NCBI GenBank assembly: GCA_003022745.1
Contig: PXSU01000127.1
Location: 1 to 11,296, forward strand
Reading direction: 5' to 3'
Source of the DNA: Halobacteriales archaeon SW_9_67_25
Lineage (GTDB): Archaea; Halobacteriota; Halobacteria; Halobacteriales; Haloarculaceae
Length of the DNA: 11,296 nucleotides
Positions 5,293 to 11,296 of the stretch are shown here, piece after piece (the first letter of the stretch is position 1; the number at the start of each line of letters is the position of its first letter). The position numbers and the translations under genes were made by a program. A model generated the notes under the pieces. The model had not been told where the DNA came from, ran no database searches, and saw nothing but the letters and a program-made list of their open reading frames with translations.

Positions 5293-7761
5293 CTCCCCCT
5301 GGTCACGGAGTTGCCGGCGGAGTCGGTTGGCCGTCGCGGGAATCTCGTCGACCACGACGTCGAACGGTTCGAGCGCGCGGTTGATCGAGGACGCGATGGC
5401 CGCGGGCCCGTCGATCATGCCGCCCTCGCCGGTCCCCTTCGCGCCCGTCACAGTGAACGGCGAGGGGGTCTCGGAGTGTTCCAGAACCATCTCGGGAACG
5501 TTCGTCGTCGAGGGCAGCAGGTAGTCGAAGAGGGTGACGGACTGTGGCTGGCCACGGTCGTCGTAGCCGAACTCCTCTATGAGGGCGGCGCCGATGCCCT
5601 GCGCGAGCCCGCCGTGGGACTGGCCCTCCACGATGACGGGATTGAGCTGGGTCCCACAGTCCCGTAGCGAGTAGAACTTCAGCAGTTCTACCTCGCCGGT
5701 CGCGACGTCGACCTCGACGATGGGAGCGTTGGCGGCGAAGGCCGCCGTCGGGTAGACGGGCAGCTTCCGCGCGAGCGCCTCGTCGAAGTCCTCGAGTTCG
5801 GTTGCGGGGTGCTGGTAGTCGTAGGACGCGCGGGTTAGCGACTCCTCGCGGTCGGTGTCTAGCGCCGCCAGGTCGGCAAGCGAGAGGGTCTCCGGCCCGT
5901 CCTGGCGTGTCACGGTACCCTCGCGGTAGGTGACTGCGGCCGTCCCGACGCCCCAGTGGTCAGCCGCGAGGCGCTCGAACTGCTCGACCATCCGGTCGCC
6001 GAGCCCCGCCGCGGCCCCGGAGAGCATCACGGCCATGCGGGAGGCTGCGCTGCCGTACTCGGTCGGGGCGTCGACGCTGTCGAGGTAGTCGACTTCGATG
6101 TCGCTGGGCAACACCCCGAGTTCGTCCGCGAGCAACTGCGAGACGAGGGTCTGGTGACCCTGCCCGGAGGAGTCGGTCGCCAGGTACGCCCGGACCGTCC
6201 CGTCCTCAAGTACCTCGGCCCGGAGGTGTTCGGGCAGCTCCGCGACGTCCTCGCGGTCGCGCTCGGAGAGGTCATCGCGGTCGGAGCGTTGCCTGTTTGT
6301 CCAGTCGGCACCGCTGACGCCCGGTTCGATGTGCAGGGTGTAGGCGACGCCGCGGTACTTGCCCGCCTCGCGCCGGGACTCGACAACGTCGGGGTCGAGG
6401 AGTCCACCCTCGCAGACCTCCGCTTCCTCGACGGTCTCCCTGATGCGTTCGAGGGCTGCCGGGTAGTCCCCGGAGTCGTAGATGTTCTTCGAGGGGAGCG
6501 TGTAGGGCATCGACCCGGGGGGAATGAAGTTGATCTGTCTGAAGTCGTAGGGGTCGACTCCCAGTTCCCGGGCGGCTTCGTCGAGAGCCATCTCCAGGGC
6601 GTAGAGGTGGGGGTCCACGCCGAACCCGCGGTAGGCGGTCTGGGAGGTCTTGTTCGTCAACACCAGGTCGTAGCTGTACCGGACGTGTTCGACGTCGTAA
6701 CCGTTCGTGAGCACGGCCAGCGGCTTGAGCACCTGGTTGATGGGATAGCGGGGGAAGGCACCGAAGTCGTCGAGGAACTCGAAGTCGAACCCGCGGACGG
6801 TACCGTCATCGTCGACGGCGACGCGCACCGTATACTCGCGGTCCGAGGAGTGCATGTCCCCGCCCTGGAGGTTCTCGACGCGGTCCTCGACGTACTTCAC
6901 GGGCGTCCCGTCGAGTTGCTGGCTGGCCATCGCGGTCAGACACATGTACCGGTGCATCGCGATCTTCGTCCCGAAACTGCCCCCGACGTCCGGCGGCACC
7001 TCGATGCGGACGTCCTCGGCGTCGTAGCCCAGCGTCTCGAAGACGGTGTTGTCCACCAGCGTGTGCAACTGCATGTTGGCGTCGATGTGGAACGTGTCGG
7101 CGTCGGGGTCGTACTCCGCGACAGCCCCGCCGGTCTCCAGGGGCACGCCCGAGATGCGACCCCAGGAGTACTCGCCCTCGACGACGGTGTCCGCGGCAGC
7201 GAAGGCTCCCTCGGGGTCACCGAATCTTAACTCCTCGCTGTCGGGGACGTTCGTCCCGACGTCCTCGTGGATGACCGTCTCGTCCTCGCGTGCGGCCACG
7301 GCGTCGACGACCGGGTCGAGGCCGTCGTATCGCACGTCGACGAGGTCGACGATGTCCTCGACGACGTAGCGGTCTTCGGCGACGACGAGCGCGACCGGTT
7401 CCCCGGCGAAGTGGACCTTCTCCTTCGCGAGGGCCCACTCGGACATCTCCGTGAGCCCGCAGGGCATCGGGTTGTACTCGGCAGCGATGTCCTCGCCAGT
7501 CAGCACCAGCGCACACTCGGGGTGGGCCTCGGCGGCGCTGGTGTCGATATCGCGGATCTCGGCGTGGGCGCGTGTCGTGCGCACGAGTCCCATCTCCAGG
7601 CAGCCCTCGGGGCTGATGTCGTGGACGTACTCCGCCCGGCCGGTGAGGATGCGGTGGTCCTCGACGCGGTTCAGTCCCTGGCCGGTGAACGACTGCCCCT
7701 CGGGTTCGGGCTCGCCTTCGACCTCGGCGTCCGTCTCGGCCCGGGTGTCGGCTTCGGACAT
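5290..7761 (-). CDS. Molybdenum hydroxylase large subunit, xanthine dehydrogenase/aldehyde oxidase family (CoxL-like, not CODH)
   Basis: This 823-aa molybdopterin-binding catalytic subunit normally pairs with an FAD subunit and a [2Fe-2S] subunit. Motifs in order are: GQGLNRVEDHRILTG (27-41), the usual N-terminal entry; GGSFGTK (260-266), a molybdopterin contact; EDRVENLQGGDMHSSDREY (292-310); AYRGFG (376-381), the loop at the Mo site; GQGHQT (533-538); GGLAQGIG (717-724); and GAKGTGEGG (773-781), whose Glu779 is the expected catalytic base. AYRGFG replaces AYRCSFR, so the Cys that builds the Cu-Mo centre of form I CO dehydrogenase is absent. A hydroxylase of an aldehyde, N-heterocycle or acyl-CoA is expected instead. 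ATG at 7761 overlaps the small-subunit stop (TGATG), giving translational coupling; a start at 7938 would run far into the small-subunit gene and is rejected. A very acidic, charged stretch at about 483-518 looks like an insertion. Confidence 0.93.
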   Translation of the reverse strand: MSEADTRAETDAEVEGEPEPEGQSFTGQGLNRVEDHRILTGRAEYVHDISPEGCLEMGLVRTTRAHAEIRDIDTSAAEAHPECALVLTGEDIAAEYNPMPCGLTEMSEWALAKEKVHFAGEPVALVVAEDRYVVEDIVDLVDVRYDGLDPVVDAVAAREDETVIHEDVGTNVPDSEELRFGDPEGAFAAADTVVEGEYSWGRISGVPLETGGAVAEYDPDADTFHIDANMQLHTLVDNTVFETLGYDAEDVRIEVPPDVGGSFGTKIAMHRYMCLTAMASQQLDGTPVKYVEDRVENLQGGDMHSSDREYTVRVAVDDDGTVRGFDFEFLDDFGAFPRYPINQVLKPLAVLTNGYDVEHVRYSYDLVLTNKTSQTAYRGFGVDPHLYALEMALDEAARELGVDPYDFRQINFIPPGSMPYTLPSKNIYDSGDYPAALERIRETVEEAEVCEGGLLDPDVVESRREAGKYRGVAYTLHIEPGVSGADWTNRQRSDRDDLSERDREDVAELPEHLRAEVLEDGTVRAYLATDSSGQGHQTLVSQLLADELGVLPSDIEVDYLDSVDAPTEYGSAASRMAVMLSGAAAGLGDRMVEQFERLAADHWGVGTAAVTYREGTVTRQDGPETLSLADLAALDTDREESLTRASYDYQHPATELEDFDEALARKLPVYPTAAFAANAPIVEVDVATGEVELLKFYSLRDCGTQLNPVIVEGQSHGGLAQGIGAALIEEFGYDDRGQPQSVTLFDYLLPSTTNVPEMVLEHSETPSPFTVTGAKGTGEGGMIDGPAAIASSINRALEPFDVVVDEIPATANRLRRQLRDQGE

Positions 7762-8267
7762 CACTCCCCCTCCAGTTTGTCCGCGGCCGTCTCGACCGCG
7801 TCGTAGATGTTCTGGTAGCCCGTACACCGGCAGATGTTGTCCGCGAGCGCGCCCTCGATTTCCTCTCTCTCGGGGTCGGGATTCTCCGCGAGCAGGTCCC
7901 GGGTTGCCATCAGGAAGCCGCTCGTACAGAACCCACACTGGAGGGCGTGTTCCTCGTGGAAAGCCTCCTGTATCGGGTGGAGGTTGCCGTCCTCGCTCAG
8001 CGCCTCGACGGTCGTGACCTCGCGGCCGTCTGCCTGGACCGCATACAGCATACAGCTCTTTGCGACGGTGCCGTCGAACTCGACGGTGCAGGCACCACAG
8101 ACGCCCTGCTCACAGCCTACCCGCACTGTCCGCAACTCCAGGTGGGACCGGAGGAAATCCGAGAGCTTCAGCCGGGGTTCGACCTCGGCAGTCACCGACT
8201 CGCCGTTTACCGTCACCGTGATCTCCTGGGTTGGTCGCTCGGAGCGACCGGTGTCATCGACGCTCAT
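7761..8267 (-). CDS. Molybdenum hydroxylase small subunit with two [2Fe-2S] clusters (CoxS-like)
   Basis: This 168-aa electron-transfer subunit has an N-terminal plant-type ferredoxin domain with Cys52, Cys57, Cys60 (GCEQGVCGACTV) and Cys72. The helical second domain has Cys111, Cys114 (QCGFCTSGFLM), Cys146 and Cys148 (NICRCTGYQNI). All eight ligands are present. It passes electrons from the molybdenum centre to the FAD subunit. The ATG at 8267 is preferred to a GTG at 8285: it gives the family length and has a GGTGG element about 10 nt upstream. It lies 55 nt after the FAD-subunit gene, and its TGA overlaps the large-subunit ATG by one base, so the three genes form one M-S-L operon. Confidence 0.95.
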   Translation of the reverse strand: MSVDDTGRSERPTQEITVTVNGESVTAEVEPRLKLSDFLRSHLELRTVRVGCEQGVCGACTVEFDGTVAKSCMLYAVQADGREVTTVEALSEDGNLHPIQEAFHEEHALQCGFCTSGFLMATRDLLAENPDPEREEIEGALADNICRCTGYQNIYDAVETAADKLEGE

Positions 8268-8322
8268 TGCGCGACCACCCCACACCAGGGGACCCGCCGA
8301 CTTGTAGTTTCGTCCGCCATCG

Positions 8323-9210
8323 TCACGCCACCGCCCGGTCGTGTGCCGTCGTCAGCGCGCGTTTCGTGTACTCCCGGGCGAGTTCCCGCTTGTAGGTCTC
8401 GTCGGCGTGTAACTCTTCCTCCGGATTGACTGCCTCGTACGCGGTTTCGCCCGCCGCGGCCAGCCCTGCCTCGCTGAGCGGTTCGCCCTCGATCTCCCCC
8501 TCGGCCCCGGGGACCCGCAACGGCACCTCGGCGGCGTTGGCCAGCGCGACCCGCGCGTCCTCGAGGACAGGCTCCTCGTCCTCCGGGTCGTCGACGCGGA
8601 CGGCGCCAGCGACACTCAGGGTCGGCCACGTCTGAGCGGCCTCCTTGACTGCCAGGAACGTCTGGCCGGTCCGGGCCGGCGGGAAGGGGTCGCGGGGGAC
8701 GGTTATTCCCGTAATGAGTTCGTCCTCCTCGCGGTCGGTGAACATGGTGGCGATAAAGAACTCGTCGGCGGAAACGGTCCGGCTTCCCCCGGCCGAGGCC
8801 AGTTCCAGGTCCGCCTCCAGCGCCGCGGCCACGCAGGGGTAGTTCCCCGCCGGGTCGCCCTCGCCGAGACTCCCGCCCAGGGTGCCGCGGTTGCGCACGA
8901 CCGGGCCGGCGATCTTCCCGGCAGCCTCCGGGAACACCGGCAACGCCTGCGCGAGCGTCCCCGAGCGTTCTATCTCGCGGTGACGGACGAGCGCGCCGAC
9001 CGCGACCGACCCGTTGTCGGCCTCCACGTACGAGAGTTCGTCGAGGTCGTTGATGTCGACGAGGTGGTCGGGGCTGGCGAGCCTGTTCGACATGAGTATC
9101 GACAGGGACTGGTTGCCCGCGAGGGGCTCGGCGTCGGGGAGGTCCGCGAGCAACTCGAGTGCGTCCGCAAGCGACGACGGGCGGTGATACTCGAAGGGGG
9201 CCGGCTTCAT
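8323..9210 (-). CDS. Molybdenum hydroxylase medium subunit, FAD-binding (CoxM-like)
   Basis: This 295-aa subunit of the PCMH-type FAD family carries the two FAD loops: AGNQSLSILMSNRL (31-44; usual AGGQSL) and GTLGGSLGEGDPAGNYP (109-125; usual TIGG-x-xA-x-x-DP-x-x-D). The CO-dehydrogenase-like C-terminal domain follows. It takes electrons from the [2Fe-2S] subunit to FAD and then to an acceptor. It lacks the Cys-containing 4Fe-4S insert of 4-hydroxybenzoyl-CoA reductase (only one Cys, residue 126), so it belongs to the oxidising members of the family. The ATG at 9210 is chosen over an upstream GTG at 9273 because the protein then starts with MKPAPFEYHRP, the family N-terminus, and a TATA box lies 26-32 nt upstream. 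It is the first gene of the M-S-L operon. Confidence 0.93.
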   Translation of the reverse strand: MKPAPFEYHRPSSLADALELLADLPDAEPLAGNQSLSILMSNRLASPDHLVDINDLDELSYVEADNGSVAVGALVRHREIERSGTLAQALPVFPEAAGKIAGPVVRNRGTLGGSLGEGDPAGNYPCVAAALEADLELASAGGSRTVSADEFFIATMFTDREEDELITGITVPRDPFPPARTGQTFLAVKEAAQTWPTLSVAGAVRVDDPEDEEPVLEDARVALANAAEVPLRVPGAEGEIEGEPLSEAGLAAAGETAYEAVNPEEELHADETYKRELAREYTKRALTTAHDRAVA

Positions 9211-9235
9211 GATACCTGTACTGTGGCAGTGACCC

Positions 9236-9242
9236 GAATAAG
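9236..9242 (-). promoter_or_regulatory. TATA-like box of the hydroxylase operon
   Basis: The minus strand reads ACTTATTCGGG, centred about 29 nt upstream of the ATG at 9210, in the 91-bp gap after the CoA-transferase gene. The predicted transcript start is within a few nt of the ATG. This suggests the hydroxylase genes have their own promoter and need not depend on the genes before them. Confidence 0.5.
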
Positions 9243-9301
9243 TGTTACCCCGCTCGTGTGCCGGCCCCACCACGGAGTCCGGCCCGAACGGCCCGCGGCG
9301 G

Positions 9302-10523
9302 TCACTCCCGGGTGCCGAAGGCGCCGGCCTCGCGCAGTTCGGTCAGCTCCGCCTCCGAGTAGCCGAGTTCCCGGAACACCTCGTGGGTGTCCTCACCGAG
9401 TGCCGGCGGCGGCGACCGGAATCCCGACTCCAGGCCGGCGAAGTTCAGGGGGTGTTCGACGACCGGGACCTCGCGGTCGCCCTCGCTGACGGTCCCCATC
9501 GTGTCCCGGGCCTCCGTCTGTTCGTTGTACAGGGCCGACTCGACGTCCCGGACCGGTCCGGCGGGAACGCCCGCTTCGACGAAGGGATCTAGCCACCGCC
9601 TCGACGAAGACGTCCATCCACTCGTCGGCCGTCCGCTCGGCGAGTGCGTCCTCGATTTCGGCTTCCAGATCGTCGAGGTGTTCGACCCGGTCGGCGTTGG
9701 TCCCGAAGCGGTCGTCCTCGGGGAGGTCGGGCCGGTCGATGGCCTCACAGAAGGTCGTCCAGAGCCGGTCGTTGAGGCAGGCCACGTTGAGGTGGCCGTC
9801 GGCCGTCTCGAAGGTCTGGTAGGGCGCCAGCACGGGGTCTTTGGTGCCCATCCTGCTTGGCTGTTCGCCGGCGAAGACCTTCCCGGCTTGCTTGGTCAGC
9901 CAGGGTAGTGTCGCCTCCAGCATCCCGAGTTCGACGTACTCACCGTCACCCGTCAGGGCGCGCCGGTAGAGCGCGCCGGTGATCCCGAACGCCGCCCACA
10001 TTGCGGTGATGAGATCCGTCAGCGGGAGGCCGACCTTGACCGGGTCACCGTCCTGTTCGCCGGTGACGGACATGACGCCGCTCATCCCCTGGACGAGGAG
10101 GTCGTAGCCCGGCCGCTCGCTCCAGGGACCTGTCGCGCCGAAGGCGGAGATGTCACAGTAGACGATCTCCTCGTTGCGCTCGCGGAGGTCGTCGTAGCCG
10201 ACACCCAGCCGTTCTGCGGTCCCCGGGCGGAAGTTCTGGAGGAAGACGTCCGCTGACTCGGCCAGGTCGTAGAGGGCATCGAGGCCGGCCTCGCTCTTGA
10301 GGTCTATCTCGACGCTGCGCTTGTCGTAGTTGACCGTCCAGAAATACGGCGACTCGCCGTCGACGAACGGTGGCCCGGAGTGGCGGATGTCGTCGCCCAC
10401 GCCCGGGCGTTCGATCTTGATTACCTCCGCACCCTGGTTGGCGAGCATCAGCGAACAGAACCCGCCGGTGACGAACGTCGACAGGTCGAGGACCGTGATC
10501 CCGTCGAGGAGTCGCTCTGCCAT
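9302..10523 (-). pseudogene. CaiB/BaiF type III CoA-transferase, frame broken by a 25-bp duplication
   Basis: The ATG at 10523 starts MAERLLDGITVLDLSTFVTG, the family N-terminus. It continues with NQGAEVIKIERPGVGDD (29-45), LQNFRPGTAERLG (95-107) and SAFGATGPWSERPGYD (126-141). KVGLPLTDLITAM (163-175) contains Asp170, which aligns with the catalytic Asp169 of E. coli CaiB. The frame is good to EWMDVFVEA (301-309). The rest, GVPAGPVRDVE and so on to the stop at 9302-9304, is in another frame. Between them lie 25 extra bases (9572-9596) that imperfectly copy the preceding 25. Removing one copy restores EWMDVFVEA-GVPAGPV and a 398-aa protein, the normal length. The enzyme moves CoA between acids without free CoA, probably to activate a substrate for the neighbouring hydroxylase (inference). 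As written, the C-terminal quarter is lost, so activity is doubtful. Confidence 0.88.
9572..9621 (-). repeat. 25-bp imperfect tandem duplication inside the CoA-transferase gene
   Basis: Unit 1 (9597-9621) and unit 2 (9572-9596) are directly adjacent and identical at 19 of 25 positions. In minus-strand coding terms, unit 1 reads W-M-D-V-F-V-E-A, and unit 2, read in the downstream frame, gives W-L-D-P-F-V-E-A. Several differences are synonymous codon changes (GAC/GAT, GAG/GAA), so both units look like diverged coding sequence and not like a fresh slippage copy. The net +25 shifts the reading frame. Confidence 0.85.
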
Positions 10524-10696
10524 AGCGGGAGCACGCACAGCCGCCGAAAATACCTGTCGGTGCAACTCACCGCCCGCACCACTCACCGCCCGGCCTGCTG
10601 CCCTGCGCGTCCGGCGACGGGGACATCACGGACAGGTCGCCGTTCCAGTCCGAGAGGACTGCTGCGCGCATCGATGTCGCGGGTGTCTCCGCTCCG
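10524..10696. other. Intergenic gap between cyclase and CoA-transferase genes
   Basis: These 173 bp of GC-rich sequence lie between two minus-strand genes. Apart from a TATA-like string close to the CoA-transferase start, I see no open frame of interest, repeat or RNA. A second copy of the word CACCGCCCG (10569-10577 and 10584-10592) forms a short direct repeat of unknown meaning. Confidence 0.4.
10546..10553 (-). promoter_or_regulatory. TATA-like box of the CoA-transferase gene
   Basis: The minus strand reads GGTATTTTCGG, centred about 26 nt upstream of the ATG at 10523, which would give a leaderless transcript. The surrounding region is GC-rich, so this A/T string stands out. It also supports the choice of 10523 over a start at 10586. 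Confidence 0.5.
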
Positions 10697-11296
10697 CTAC
10701 TCCTCGCGAAAGCCCACGCACCGGCAGACGCTGGACTCGCCGCCGCGGAACCGCCAGGGGAAGGTCCCGACCTGGAGGCGCTCGCCGAGCAGCTCCTCTG
10801 GCACCTGCGCGTTCTCGACGTGGACGATCCCCTCGGGGAACAGTTCGGTGTGCATCAGCTGGTATCCCTCGGGCGGGAAGATTTCGTCCAGGTCGTCGAC
10901 GCCGAGGTGGTCGCGTGCCTCCGCGGCGAGTTCCGGGCGCACGTCGCGGATCACGGTGTTCATCGGGTGGTCCGCGCTGCCACAGTCGAGGATGAGGTAG
11001 TTGAGGCTCTTCTCCCGGCACCACTCGGCGAACTCCATGTTCGGGCCGGGGTGCTTGCAGAAGAACCGGTGGGGGTCGGCCTCCTCGCGGTGCCACGCGT
11101 ACTTCCCGTAGCCGGTGTGGACGAAGAGGATGTCTCCCTCGCGGACGTCCGCGACGTCCTCGATCATGTCGCTCGTGTATATGTCGTAGTCACCCACCCG
11201 GTCGGAGATGTCTGCCACGACGGCGTCGCCGACCAGTTCCTCCAGGGGCATCGACTCGATGTCGCGCCCGCTGGCGACGAAGTGTTTCTCCCCGTC
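10697..11296 (-). CDS. Cyclase-family metal-dependent hydrolase (kynurenine formamidase-like), 5' end outside window
   Basis: The visible 199 residues are open through the window edge; the ATG at 11251 is internal. The sequence starts DGEKHFVASGRDIESMPLEE, which matches the family segment just after the metal-binding H-x-G-T-H-x-D motif. That motif is therefore expected upstream, outside the window. It continues with LVGDAVVADIS, GDILFVHTGYGKY (a strand with a TG motif), HPGPNMEFAEWCREKSLNY, ILDCGSADHPMNTV and the C-terminal strand region ENAQVPEELLGERLQVGTFP. Members hydrolyse N-formylkynurenine, isatin and related amides or lactams with Mn2+ or Zn2+. The segment after the CGSADHP motif, through RDVRPELAAEARDHL to the PPEGYQ loop, is longer than in kynurenine formamidase, so a different amide or cyclic substrate is likely. 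It is first in the catabolic block and ends 173 bp before the CoA-transferase start. Confidence 0.85.
   Translation of the reverse strand, partial: DGEKHFVASGRDIESMPLEELVGDAVVADISDRVGDYDIYTSDMIEDVADVREGDILFVHTGYGKYAWHREEADPHRFFCKHPGPNMEFAEWCREKSLNYLILDCGSADHPMNTVIRDVRPELAAEARDHLGVDDLDEIFPPEGYQLMHTELFPEGIVHVENAQVPEELLGERLQVGTFPWRFRGGESSVCRCVGFREE

Noticed and set aside
5956..7230. A 424-codon plus-strand open frame
   Set aside because: It is antisense to the well-supported Mo hydroxylase large subunit; long antisense frames are expected in GC-rich haloarchaeal genes, and the product matches no family I know.
5290..9210. Aerobic carbon monoxide dehydrogenase (coxMSL)
   Set aside because: Subunit order fits, but the large subunit has AYRGFG, not the Cys-containing AYRCSFR loop required for the Cu-Mo centre.

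Overview
The window reads as haloarchaeal (class Halobacteria) chromosomal or accessory DNA. The evidence is high GC with strong C/G at third codon positions, strongly acidic predicted proteins (runs of D/E, few K), a Tat lipoprotein signal (twin Arg followed by a lipobox Cys), and archaeal TATA-like boxes 26-32 nt upstream of start codons, which implies short or leaderless mRNAs. The genus cannot be named from sequence alone.

Layout. (a) 1-840, minus: N-terminal part of a Tat-exported lipoprotein, a branched-chain-amino-acid/amide type ABC substrate-binding protein, cut by the window edge. Its upstream region (841-913) has a TATA box flanked by three copies of a GATACAC motif, two of which form a palindrome. 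(b) 987-1068: an 82-bp nested, symmetric inverted repeat. (c) 1068-3438, minus: a DUF309 protein, a small acidic 88-aa protein and an SLC13/DASS anion transporter; the transporter reading frame is broken near 1800-1815. (d) 3439-3705: an AT-rich spacer. (e) 3706-5277: a 48-aa minus-strand protein divergent from a 194-aa helical protein, then a family-3 O-methyltransferase on the plus strand. (f) 5290-11296, all minus: a catabolic-looking block. In transcription order it holds a cyclase-family metal-dependent hydrolase (5' end outside the window), a CaiB/BaiF type III CoA-transferase, and the medium (FAD), small (2x[2Fe-2S]) and large (molybdopterin) subunits of a xanthine-dehydrogenase-family hydroxylase. 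The CoA-transferase is frame-broken by a 25-bp imperfect tandem duplication.

How the genes may work together. The molybdenum hydroxylase, the CoA-transferase and the cyclase-family hydrolase form a plausible oxidative catabolic set. In it, an acid would be activated as a CoA thioester, hydroxylated by the Mo enzyme, and a ring or amide opened by the hydrolase. The binding protein and SLC13 transporter could supply organic solutes, but they are separated from the block by unrelated genes. The hydroxylase large subunit carries AYRGFG instead of the AYRCSFR loop of true CO dehydrogenase, so it should not be called CODH. Its substrate is not readable from the sequence.

The most striking pattern is lesions in three genes of 11 kb: a single-base frameshift (SLC13), a 25-bp frame-breaking duplication whose copies differ in a codon-like manner (CoA-transferase), and an apparent in-frame loss of about 13 residues (binding protein). 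This could be accessory-region decay or a draft/metagenome assembly artefact; reads would decide. No tRNA, rRNA, CRISPR array, transposase or integrase was found.
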